Made by a program: the position numbers and the translations under genes
Notes under the pieces: model-generated
Told to the model about the DNA's origin: nothing
The model's database searches: none
Seen by the model: the letters and a program-made list of their open reading frames with translations, nothing else
Source of the DNA: Pinguiococcus pyrenoidosus
Lineage: Eukaryota > Sar > Pinguiophyceae > Pinguiochrysidales > Pinguiochrysidaceae
DNA: 17,745 nucleotides
Direction: 5' to 3'
Assembly (NCBI GenBank): GCA_019677205.1
Contig: JAAMXY010000030.1
Location: 1-17,745, forward strand
Shown: piece by piece, positions 1-10,900 of the stretch
How the letters are laid out: each line of letters opens with the position of its first letter
How positions within the stretch are numbered: position 1 is the stretch's first letter

Positions 1-2
1 CG

Positions 3-746
3 TTGAGCATGCTGACCCGCGGCCTCCACGAGAGCATGCACCCCCACCACCAGGCGTGGCTCGAGACGATGCTCCCGCCCGACTACTACGCCTTCTCGAG
101 AATCGTGTGGCGCCTCCGGGTGGGCCACGAGGATCCGATCCAGCAGTTCATTTCTCGAAAGGGCATCGAGTACCAGCAGATGGTCGAGCGCCGCGAGAAG
201 CGCATCGCCGAGGAGCGGCACCGCCAGGCGAAGACCCGGGAGCTGAAGGACCGCATGCGCCGATGCTTCGAGATCATCAACGAGCAGATCGACGACGTGA
301 CGTTCTTCCACGCGCGCGAGATCCGCAACCTCCTCGAGAAGCTGACCGGATGGGCGCCCGAGGCGATTGCCAAGCTGCGCGATCGGGCGCGCGACACGTG
401 GTTCGAGAAGCATCGGCTCCAGCAGCTGACCGCAAGGGATTTTTATAGCTGCATGTTCCTTCGCAAGCTCGCGGGCGACGAGACGATGCTGTCCCCGCGG
501 ATGCAGGCGGAGGCCCCCACGCACATCGGCGCGCTCCAGAAGCGTATCGAGCTGCGGATCGAGGAGCTCCACGAAGACGTGACCGTATCGAGGCGCGTCG
601 AGAAGGAGCTCGAGGACTGGGAGGGAGGGGAGGGGAGGACGGAGACGAGGACGGAGACGAGGATGGAGAGGAGGAGGGTTGGGAGGAGGAGTGAAGTAGC
701 ATCAGGCGACGATTCCCTGTTAGCTTTTTTCATTTCATGCTGTTGA
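3..746 (+). CDS. Unrecognised charged helical protein, 3' part (5' end outside window)
   Basis: The frame is open from the first bases of the window and ends at a TGA at 744-746, so the gene very likely starts upstream; the first in-frame ATG is at 9. I do not recognise the family. The product is rich in Arg, Lys and Glu and looks largely helical (a heptad-like stretch around residues 60-90 and again at 175-205), with no membrane segment. Two points are doubtful. First, bases 391-441 look like a possible 51-base intron (GTGGTT start, CTGAC then a T-rich run and TATAG at the end); it is a multiple of three, so the frame cannot decide. Second, after about position 630 the frame reads an Arg-rich, then hydrophobic tail, while another frame reads an acidic tail (see findings), so the true C-terminus may be at 694. 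Reality of the gene is supported by length, codon periodicity and plausible composition up to residue 207. Confidence 0.5.
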   Translation: MSMLTRGLHESMHPHHQAWLETMLPPDYYAFSRIVWRLRVGHEDPIQQFISRKGIEYQQMVERREKRIAEERHRQAKTRELKDRMRRCFEIINEQIDDVTFFHAREIRNLLEKLTGWAPEAIAKLRDRARDTWFEKHRLQQLTARDFYSCMFLRKLAGDETMLSPRMQAEAPTHIGALQKRIELRIEELHEDVTVSRRVEKELEDWEGGEGRTETRTETRMERRRVGRRSEVASGDDSLLAFFISCC

Positions 747-942
747 GCTGGACGCTTACTATCCGTCTGATACTATGTCTGAAAAGTCAGCAGGCCATGC
801 GGACACAAACTACTAGATCTTTCCAAACGATAGCATCATCCAAGCTAGCAACGCTACTAGTAGCAACAGGGTATTCCCACCTTCCCAGAGGGAAGGGGGT
901 GCCCGTATATTCGTTTTCTTAGTCAGTCATTCTTCCACTTGT
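747..942. other. Short intergenic stretch with two small inverted repeats
   Basis: I see no gene here; a 61-codon open frame at 737-922 has no ATG-context or protein-like composition. The stretch lies 3' of both flanking genes (convergent). It holds a 12-base perfect palindrome GCTACTAGTAGC at 853-864 and a 7-bp stem with a 3-base loop at 880-896, both immediately beyond the stop codon of the Fanzor-like fragment. Confidence 0.6.
880..896. repeat. Small inverted repeat (7-bp stem, AGA loop) 3' of the Fanzor fragment
   Basis: CCTTCCC at 880-886 and GGGAAGG at 890-896 are perfectly complementary around AGA. Together with the palindrome at 853-864 it lies 47-90 bases past the Fanzor stop codon. 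In TnpB and Fanzor loci the guide (omega) RNA usually comes from the 3' flank, so this could be a remnant of it, but the stem is short and could equally be chance or a transcript 3' end. Confidence 0.3.
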
Positions 943-1485
943 CTACTCGCTACGCGTACGTTGAAACGGTATGGGCCGCTGCCCTGACCTCGCCAACGAC
1001 AAGTAGATTGCCACCATGTTGGCAGCGGCGTTCCGGTCGCGGTGGTGGTACTTGCAGGAAACGCCTCGGCCCTCGCGGTTTCCCGGAATCGTGCACGTCG
1101 GACACTTCTTGACCGCGTGAAGCGTCTCGTGCACTTCCCGCAACTCCAGGCCAGCCCTCTGCGATGGTGGTGGGCGTCGCACGAATCTGTTAGCCTCCGC
1201 ATCAAAGTACTTGCGCTTCGTGACCGCCACGTCCTCCAGCTCAGCCTTGCAGACATGGCAGAGCTTCGACGTCTTATGCTCGTCGATCAGCGTCACCTTC
1301 GCGCCGTGGATCACCGACAGTCGCTGACGGAGCTGCTTGTTTGGACCGGGTGCGTAGCCAAAGCCCATGCCCTTGATGCTCATATTCGCCGCGCCGAACG
1401 CAACCAACCATAACGGTGGCAGCAGCAGCAAGAAGGAGTTGGCGACTGGAATATCAATGTAGGATGCACAACGTGGTCGATACAT
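943..1485 (-). pseudogene. Fanzor/TnpB-like RNA-guided nuclease, C-terminal fragment
   Basis: The 180-residue frame runs from an ATG (minus strand, 1485) to a TAG. From about residue 27 on it matches the C-terminal half of Fanzor proteins, the eukaryotic relatives of TnpB: a VAFGAAN strand, a KGMGFGYAPGPNK loop, LIDEHKTSKLC (Glu69 in the DE motif), a zinc ribbon with CHVC (Cys76, Cys79) and CPTC (Cys128, Cys131), then HHRDRNAAANM with the RuvC-III aspartate at 150, and a closing RPIPFQR. Fanzors cut DNA guided by a small RNA. The RuvC-I aspartate and the whole N-terminal recognition region are missing: residues 1-25 are hydrophobic and unlike the family, and nothing resembling RuvC-I is found between this frame and the giant gene. 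A 3' splice site is possible near 1448 (TTCCAG after a pyrimidine-rich run), but no upstream exon is visible. I judge it a truncated copy. The family call is strong; whether it is dead or a terminal exon is less certain. Confidence 0.82.
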
Positions 1486-1943
1486 GGAGAAACCCGGGGG
1501 GAAGGGGTCGTGAAGGAAAAGTGGTTAAAGTGTGCAAGGATAGAAAAAAGACCTTCCCGCGCACTCTTCGCTCGCACCGATGAGCAACACCGAAGTCCAA
1601 CTGCTGAACTTGGCGACACTCCACAAATGCTCACCGCTCATAAGAGCGTTACTATGTTCCATCCGTACTCACCATCTTCAACGAGGCGAAAGGTGGACTA
1701 ACCCTTGATTGAATACTTCCTAAACCCTACTTGGGCTCCCCACTTGAGAGATCCTCGAATACTGGTAGATCAGCATAGCTCAGGTTCTTGGCCTTCCCAG
1801 GGCAGCGAACGCTGCAATGGAGGCAGTTGAGCATCTGGAACCCAAGTAGATACGACAGCCTCCTGCGCTTTGCTGCGAGATGTTGCTGATGAAGTACATA
1901 CTTACTATTACCACTACTATTACTCCCGACCCCGCATGCCTCC
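1486..1943. other. Intergenic region between the Fanzor fragment and the giant gene
   Basis: No gene is supported in these 458 bases. It is the 3' flank of the giant gene and the 5' flank of the Fanzor fragment (both minus strand). Short open frames on both strands lack conserved motifs. I searched it by eye for the missing Fanzor N-terminal half and for tRNA-like folds and found neither. A small imperfect repeat of ACTATTAC lies at about 1903-1924, just beyond the stop of the giant gene. Confidence 0.6.
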
Positions 1944-4900
1944 TCAAGTCATCAGGAAGACATACGCCTCATTGACGCCCGAAGAGGCAAGCACTGCCAC
2001 CTCCGCCGACGTTGCGACGGCAGTACCGTCGTTGCTGCCTAGTGGCTGAGACGACGCCGGAAGCAGTCGACCCTCCAAGTTCCACAGGTTGTTTCGGTTG
2101 CGGAAGATGTAGGCAGCCAGCTGCCCAGATTCTCCTACGATCACGTAGTCGGCGCTAACATCCACGTCATTGCCAAACTCGGTGGTGTTGAACGTCGCAA
2201 TCGCGGAGATTGAAGTCGGCGCCGACCAGCTTGACATCGCATCCGTAGTCGCGAAGACAAACGCAGCTCCGTCGGCAGCAGTGTCGGTTTGCGGGGCCCC
2301 CGCCACGAGCAGGTTGGCGCTCAAGGCGACTTGCGTGCCGAGGAGATTCCCTGCAGCCTCTTCAATGCCCGCGTCGAGTCGGAAGCTCTCTGACCAGGAG
2401 CTGCCGTCGGCCGACGTAAACACATACAAAGAGCCTGCCTCAGCTTGCACACTTGAATCCCTGGGCGCGGCGATGACCGCTACCAGCCCGTCAATGGTTA
2501 CGGCGTCTCCAAATCGCGCTTCGAATGACGGGTCGCTTGCATACAACTCGTGCCTGCGAGAAACGCCATTGCTCGCGTCGAGCTCGATAATGAAGGCCGC
2601 CCCGCATTTCCGGAGGCCGAACCTGGTTCTCGCGGGCGATCCTGCAATCGCAAAATCACCGGAAATCCCGACAGAAGTCGCAAAGAGGTCACCGTTGAGC
2701 TTCCTTCCGCTCGTAATCAGCGCCGGGCCACCCCATGACATGCCCTCATCGGGCGAAGCGAAAACCGTGGCAGCGCCGACGCCAACTGTTTCGCTCGTGT
2801 GCTTGGGCGCGCCAACAATAACGCGAGAGCCACTGTTATCCAAGGCCACGCTGCTGCCGAAGTTGTGGCCGGCATTCGCATTCGGCTCTTCCAGCTTTGC
2901 GGTTTCGACCCACGTCCGCAAGCTCGCATCGGCGTGGAACATGTAGGCAGCCCCAGCGTTGGCTCCTGCAGTGGTGTCCGCAAGATAGGCACCAACCACG
3001 GCAACCCTGCCCTGGATGTCGACGCTGATGCCGAAGCCGTCTCCATTCACCGTGTCTGAGCCCGTCAGCGTCGCAACTTCTTCAGCGGAGAAGGCTGCCT
3101 CTGTAGGGGCGGCAGAGTCGATGGATCCGTCCGTTGGCTGCAAAGAGGCTGCCGTGCTCGGCGCTGATGTGGGCGCTCCGAAGACTGCCTCTGTAGGGGG
3201 GGCAGAGTCGATGGATCCGTCCGTTGGCTGCGAAGAGGCTGCCGTGCTCGGCGCTGATGTGGGCGCACCCACCAGGACGTTCTCCGATGGCGCACTCGTT
3301 GGAGCCTCCGTCGAGAAGCTGTCCCAGAACTCTGGATCGTTGCATGGGGTCTTGACTTGGTCGCAGAAGTTCATGGTGGGATGAAAGGAGAGGCAGTCAA
3401 TGGTCACAGCGGCCGTCGCCGGCGACTCCGTCACGAAGCGCACGGGATCACTGTCTAGCCAAGTTCGAGAACCGTCAAAGATGCTCTCCATCAAAGGCGT
3501 GTAGCAGTAATTCCAGTCCGGTGCGTTCGAGCAGAGGAACGGCTCCATGTCGTCCTGGTACACGGCCACCTTGGAGAGCTCTTCCCAGAAAGTGCGCTCG
3601 CACATCGTCGTTGTCCGGACGCCCACATTGCAGAAAACGTAGCCACGCGGATCTCCTGCAGCCCTGCCGCTGAGCAGGTTGCGCTCCTCAAAGTCCCGCT
3701 CGTCCTTCTCCGGGCAGATATTCACTCGCCAAAGCTTTTCCTTCAGAAGCTGTGTAGTGGAGCCGAACCACTTCCTCGATCCGATGTCGTCGACCTCAAG
3801 GCGCAGGCCCGTGAGGGAGGCGTCCTCGTCGTACTGCTCGGTCGTGAGCTGCCAGAGGAGATCCAAAATGTCCCCGTAGGGCGACAAGTTCTTGCCCTCG
3901 ATGTAGAACGAGGCGCAGGTGCCAGCCTCGGCCCCCTGAACGCGTTGCACGCTTCGCACGTCCGAGAGCGTCTCGGAGCCAATCATGTCAAGGGCGTTCT
4001 GGTCCGAGAAGCGGAAACTCCACTGCTCCTTCGGCGTGGTGCCTGGCTCGTGCGGGCATTTCGAGCGCCCCGTCATGGTCTGGAAGACGGGCGTGCCGTA
4101 GACCGGATCATTCCGGATCTCAACATCGAAGGTGTCGCCGACCTCGTCGTCGGCCAAGGTGAAGGTTACTGACGTCGCTTGCTCCCGTTCGTCCGAAGCG
4201 GTGTTGGTGTTCGAATAGCCACCGCCCAGCTCGGTTTCCGTGTCAATCTTCACGCCAATGCCGAAAACGTTGAAACCAAACTCGAAGCCAAGGTCTGCCT
4301 CTCCGTCGTATGCGCGGTCGAAGACGATGTCAAGTTTTGCCGTCTTTGATGTCGAGAAGCTGTAGGTCGTCTCGCTGTCACCTCCCGTGAAGCTGAGGAC
4401 GGATGCTGTGGCGCCCAGAGACGTTACTGCGTTTTCGCTTTGGAAGCTCTTTGTCGAGCTTTCGCCCGCGGTGCTGCCTGCCGTCAGCGGAATCTCGGCC
4501 ACGTTCTCAAAGCTCTTCTCAGCATCGCCAAGCTCCAGCATGCCCTTCACGTTGAACTCCTGACCCCGGTCCACAAGGGGCGTTTGGATCAACTGATTGG
4601 CCTCCACGGGCGTCCCCTGGCCCTTGAGGTACTCGTTCAGCTCCACCATTTCCTTCCACCCCTCCAAAGCTTCGAGCGCCGCAGAGAACCTGGCCATCGC
4701 GAAGTCCATATCGATCTCTTCGCTCAGCTTCGTGTCTTCTGCCAAGGAGCCGCAGTCCGGCATCCAGTCGCTAGGTATCGCGCACAGCTTCTCCACACTC
4801 TCTTCTGCAAAGCGGGGATTGTTGTCAAACTCCCCTCGCACGTAGTCCTTGGCTGTATTGAACTCGTCAATCGTCAAGTAAATAGGCTCGCCCTGCGCGG

Positions 4901-7900
4901 AGCTCTCCGTCGAGAAGAAGCGACTTGGCAAAGGATTCTGCTTCCTCCAGAAGCTGAAATACCGCACGAGGTCCAAGAAATCGGTAAAAATACCGACCCG
5001 ATCCAACGCTGCGCTATTGAAGAAAGGGTTTCCCTTCTCGACGCTGCGGTATGGAGCCTCGGGGGCGAATGCGTCGATTGTGTCTGTTTCGTACGAGTTA
5101 TTAGGTGCGTCTCCATTTCTCTCTTCAGTCAGATCCCGAAGTGTTCCGAAGCACTCCTCAGGACATGGTGCGACATAAGGCCCGTCGACGGTGTCGATGG
5201 TGTCTTCACAGAAGGAACAGTCTGCTGCGACCGAGACGGTCTCCGCCGTGCGCAGCGCTTCGATTGCAGTCTGGGTGTTGGGGTCCCGCACAAAATCAAA
5301 GCCGTACTCGTTCCCATCCTCAAAGTAGCACATCATCTTCTGCCACTCCAGCTCGCATGCGTCCTGGAGCTGGGGCAGCCGAATGTTCAGGATATCCCAA
5401 AGAGAGTGGACCGCCACAGAGTTCCATGAGGAGTCGCGGAGAATGCGGCGACCATAATTTGCGAGCGCGACGCCGCGGAGTTCCAGGGCCGCCTTCACGT
5501 CTGCGTCGCTGGTTGCAGCTTCCGTATCAGCTTCGGCGCCGGCGCCGGCGCCAGCGACAGCCGCTTCCTCCTCCGACACCACGCTGTTGTCAAAGGCCGT
5601 CAGAGCATCCTTGACTCCGCTGCGACTGCCCGTCGTCTCCGTGGTCTCCATGAAAGCCTCGAGGGCCTCAAGAGCGTCAGCTTCCTCGCCGCCCGTCAGC
5701 AGCTGCCACTTCAAGTCGGTCGTCTTGGCCTCGCCGCGGCATGCTGTGCCGTCGTTCTCAAAGCGGATGGGCAGCACCTCGACCGTGCGCATCGCCAGGC
5801 TCGGCACGACGAAGAGATCCCCCATCGCCCCAGGAATGTCCATCGGCGTCGAGTACGACGCGCTGGCCATGAGCGTCACCGTAGAGCCATCGCTGACCAC
5901 TTCTTCGCGCCGGTACTCGTGCTCGGTTTCAAAGTAGGGCATGATCCTCTGCTTCGTGAGGCCGATCGACGATCCAAAGCTAGCGCCAAAGCCTCCCGGG
6001 GACGCGACTCCTTCCACGGAAACATCCGTTTTGTACTCAGTTCCGAACTGTGATTCGAACTCGAACTCTGTGACGAAGCGATCCGCTCTGGAGAATTCGA
6101 GATCGATAGACACAGTCGTATCCTTTTCCCACGTGGCGACCGAACCATCGCCCGGTGGCCTCCGCAGAATCAGCAGCGGAATGTACTCGGGGAGCTGAAC
6201 GGCTGCGTTCGGCGCAATCGGAATATCCCCCTCAATCACAGCGTAGAGCTGGACTTCGTCCGAGATGAGGAAAGGGCGCTGAGCATCCCCCAAGCCATCG
6301 CCCAGCGGCATGAACACGCCACTGATGCTCTTTGTGAACGGATCCTCCCGCTCTGGCCAGCTCAACAGAGAGATTTTCAACTGATAGACGGTGCCCACAT
6401 ACTGGGAGCTACCCAATGTACAAGGAGCCGCAGCGGTGCACACCGATCCGATCGTCGCGTCGGTGTCTTCCTTCGTGATCAAGCAACCACCGTCTCCACT
6501 GCATTCCTCCTCGGTAAGATTTGGTAGTCCAGAATCGTCGGGAAGCCCAGCAACCCCACCAACGACGACTTTGCGGTAGTCGGGCGAGGCGGAGATGCCG
6601 TCTTTAACGCTCAGGCCGCCAGGCACGTCTACGAGCGTCTTGTCCTCGTTCACGTCGCCGAATCCGGAGTTGTACTCTTCCGTCACCAGGAAGGTCACCA
6701 ACACTTCGCCATCGTCCGTGCCTCCGATCTTTTGGTCTGGGCCCGTGATGTCCTGTGAAGCGAGCCCAAAGAGCGTCTTTGATTCCGTCTCGGTGACATT
6801 CTCGCAAGTGTTGACGATGTCGCTCGCCACGTTCGTGGCCTTGGCGAGGATCTGCAGCAGCGGCGTGAGGGTGGGCTTCTTCCGGTACATGATCGGAAGC
6901 ACCATGTCTCCGCTTTCAGTGCCCAAGCTGCGGAACACGTCCAAAGAGTTGAGGTACTCGGCGACGGCGAGAAGCCCGGCATTCGCTTCGTCGTCTGGTA
7001 GCGTCACCTCGACTTGAACGTCGAGAATCACATCCTTCGGAACCAAGATGCGGTACATGGTGGTTGTCTCTGGCAGAATGCTCGCGAGGTCAAACTCTCC
7101 GGTGCACGTCGGGCGATCCACGTCCTTCACCAGAAGGCTCGTCGCCTGGAGTGCCAGCGGGTTCAGCGCCGCGACGGTGTCGAAAATGAGGGAATCGGGA
7201 GCGACGCTGTCGCTGTCTTGTAGAAGGCGTCCCGCACCGACCACTGTCCACATGGAGCGATCGAGCAGCTCCATGAACGGCACAACTGCACCGGATTCCA
7301 CCTGTGCCGCGCTCAGGGATGGTCGCTCGCTGCCGTCAAGCTCGGAGACGATCACATAGCCCACTCGGATCCCTTCTTCGTCGTCTTCCTCTTCACCGTC
7401 TTCACCTTCTGCGGCAACGGGGCACTCGTCCTCGCGGAGGGCTTCGTCGACCGGACAGCCATTCCTCAGCGCAATGGAGATGCCTGCCGGTACGGACAGC
7501 ACCGTGTCGCCAGCATCGTCCGTCTCCTGGCAGTCGATCCGCACGCCCGTGTCGTTGCGATACGCGCACATGAGAATGTGCGGTACGCTGCACGCGGTCT
7601 CAGCGAGCATCGTGCGTACAGAAATGGGCACTTGGACGGAGGTCACGTCTTCCAAGGTGAACACCCCAGGCGTCGCCATGGTTGCCAAGCGCATCTCGTT
7701 GACTCCCGTCGCGGATTCTTCCGCTTCTCTGTGAACGAAGGTGTGCTTCGTCGTGACCACCGAGCCGGAGGCGTTTGTTGGGAGCGACGTCGTTCGGAAC
7801 GGAGTGAAGAAGAGGCGCCGCACGCGAGACACAGGGCCTTGCTCCGCGCCGCGGATGTTCTCGATGATTTGCTCAAAAATCTCTCCCGCATCGTCCGTGC

Positions 7901-10900
7901 GTCTTGAAATGAGCTGATGCGACGGACCGGCCCAGGCGTTTTCGACTTGGATTGCTTCCGAGGCAAGGTCCGCTGCACTCCTGCCGATGGCGTTGTCTGG
8001 GTCGACGAGTACGATGTGGGCGCTATCGCTGTTGTCGGTCCCGAACTCGAAGCTGAGCCAATCATATTCGCTTTGCTCCTCGTCGAAAATGGCCGTCGTG
8101 GACTCCACCCGCAGTCGAAACGCCTTCTTGGGAACAGGTAGAAGCAGCGGTGCTACTTCTGCCGCTGCACAGTCGGTGAAGCGCTTGCCGCAACTGTCCC
8201 AGCCGTCCGGCAGGGCCTCGCAGCAGTCGTATGCCGACAGAGACGCGTTCCAGTACGCATACCCCGTCGGAAGCGATCCGTCGAAGAAGCTACAGCGGAT
8301 CTCGCCCTCGCTGGGGGAATCGCTGCCAAAGAGCACGGCACCAAACTGCTCGGAAGTCAGGGTTCTGGGATTGGTGGGTTCCAAATCTGATAGACCATCC
8401 AGGCGTGGGCAGCGATCTTCGTTGGCGGCGCAGAACTCGAGCGTCTCCAGATCCGCGCTCCTTGCTGTGCGATAGACTTCGTCGCCCACCGTCTGGCTTT
8501 CCAGGCCGCTGAGGCCGCACGTAGAGCGGCAGTTCTTCGCCATGTACTCCCAACTTGGGTATCGTTCCAAGACGATATGGAAACCGGAGCCGACGACGGC
8601 ACCTTCCGTGCGTTGTAGGCCGCCGCTGCCCAGCACCTCGTAGAGCTGATCAGGTTCTTGCGACACTCGCACCTTGAGGAAGCAGCTGGGGCTGTGCCGA
8701 TGCCAGACCACGCCTTGCGTATCGTCGATGAGCACCACCCAGTCCGGTTTGTCCGTGCTCCGCACGACATTGTCCACGAATTTGTCGTACAAGCACTGGC
8801 GCTCCGAGGCGCTTGCAACGGTGATGAAGTCGGGCGAGGAGGAATAGGATGAGAAGACCAGCGATGTGCGGCCGTCTTCGAGATAGTGCTCTCGGAGCTT
8901 ACGGTTCGAGACTCGGGCACAGGATTCGGCAGCGTCTTGGGTGTTCGGGCATAGGACCGCATCGATGAGGACACCGGCGATGGCGCGGCCTTCCCTGTCG
9001 ATCGCCTGGCCCTGTATATCGTTCATCCAGGCCACCTTGGTCGCCGTGCACAGATACTCGCTCGTCACGATGAGCCCATCTGGCGTCTCCGCGGCACCGC
9101 GGACGCAGTACTCGATGGTTTCGCCGACGTTGTAGTCCTCCGTCGTGACTTCCATGTCGACGAGCTGCTGCTCTGGGTCGATCCACTTCTCCAGGCACAT
9201 CTCACGCTTCGCCTCCAACGTGATACCATCGTGCTTCGGGTCGTCGTTGCTCAAAAAGTCACCACCGATCTGGTCCTGTCGGTTCCTTAAAATCTGGTAG
9301 CGGAAGCTGGCCTTGCATCCCGTGCGCCAGCGGAACCAGACGCCCGTGGGCTCCCACGTGGCCAGGAACTGCCGAGGCATGCACGTGGGGTTCTCGCTGT
9401 TCAGACTGTCAAGGCCGCATACGGTGGAGTCGTCGAATGCTGCGACATTGTCTTGCGCCTGGGTGAGGCGCCTGCAGAAAGCGATCCTCGCGAACTGCAG
9501 CGCAAAACCATCCGCGGGCAATCCCCGCGGAAGCGCCGCGCGCTTGAAGACGATTGGATCCCAGCCCCATTCTTGTAGCGCGAGGCTTTGTACAGATTCT
9601 TGGACGCACTGTCCTTCTAGGGTTCCGCTGTCAACAGTGGAGAGCGCCTGCATGTAGTCGCTCACTCCGTTTGTTGTGGGGGCCACCGCAGAATAGTCGC
9701 CTGGCGCCTGGATCTGCCACTGCATGAAGCCGCCGTTCGCCCACCTGGCTTGAGAAGTCGCGTCCCCACCAAATATGGTAAACGTCGGCGCAACGTCAAA
9801 GGCGGGTTGCTCGACAACCGGATTGTCGCCGAGCCCACCGTAGAACTGCTCGAGCTTTTCCAAAACCTTCAGAAGCGTGTCTCGCGGTAGGTCGAGATTG
9901 AGTACGATAAGGTCTGCAATGTCGAAGCCGGAGTCGCCTCCTTCGAAGACGAGGCTCCTTACGCCACCTTCCATTCGTTTGCAACAGTGCTTCGCAGGTG
10001 CAGGTTGGTAAGGCTGCGCAAACCATCTACTATCGGGATGGTAGGTGGCCACGCTCGGCGTCGGAGTGGTCGTTGCGAAGTTTGTGAATGTCGCAGGGTT
10101 TCCGTCCACGTAGCGCTCCCACTCGCCAGCTGGGGTATCCTCGTCCCGGAAAACACCAAGGAGGGATGTTCCGCAGAGACTCCGGATGTCATCATTGCTT
10201 CCCGATGTGGAAGTTGCCGGATAAGGCGGTGCGATCTGTCTGTAGTGCAAAGGTACTTGAGCCCCATAGAACTCAACCGAACCCGAAAATCCGTACGCAG
10301 TAGGATCTGCAATAATGTCAGCTCCCAATGCGTCACAAGCTTCCTGCAGCCTGGCTTCAAAATTTCCTTTGTAGAAGAAGTCGTGACCATAGGTCATGTA
10401 CGGGGCGCTTCCACTTCTGTATACCGGATTCGAACGGGGGACCCAGAGGTCAGGGTTAGTGTCATACCGAAACTCGAGGAAGAGGCTACAGCAGACCTTC
10501 GCCCCCGGGGCTCTGGTGATGCTCTCCGCAAGATTATACGAGGAGGACTCGTCAAAAAGGATGGCTTCGTCCCACGTGCCGTCGTTGCCATCAATGACAG
10601 CAATCCTCTTGTCGAGGTTCATCGGCTCGGAAGGGCCCCAATTGGAGTACGTCAGGTTGGAAGTTGCGTTTATCAGGGCCCATTGCTGATAGAGAGGGTC
10701 GCCCGGCGACAAGTCGGAGTTGTCCGTGATGCCAAGTTGCGCTCTGGCGCCGCAAGCTGAGAACGCTTTCTCGTCTTCTTGTGCGTTTGAAATGCTTGCC
10801 GGATCCGCTTCGTAGAAGATTCCGGCGGAACATGCCTGTTGCATCGCCGCCTTTGCGTTCTCGGACATCTCGTTGGGCACAGCCTCGGATGCAAAATAGT

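Noticed and set aside
1741-1830. tRNA-like segment
   Set aside because: No acceptor-stem pairing or proper T-loop could be found.
4440-5429. 329-codon plus-strand open frame
   Set aside because: Shadow of the giant gene; no conserved motif.
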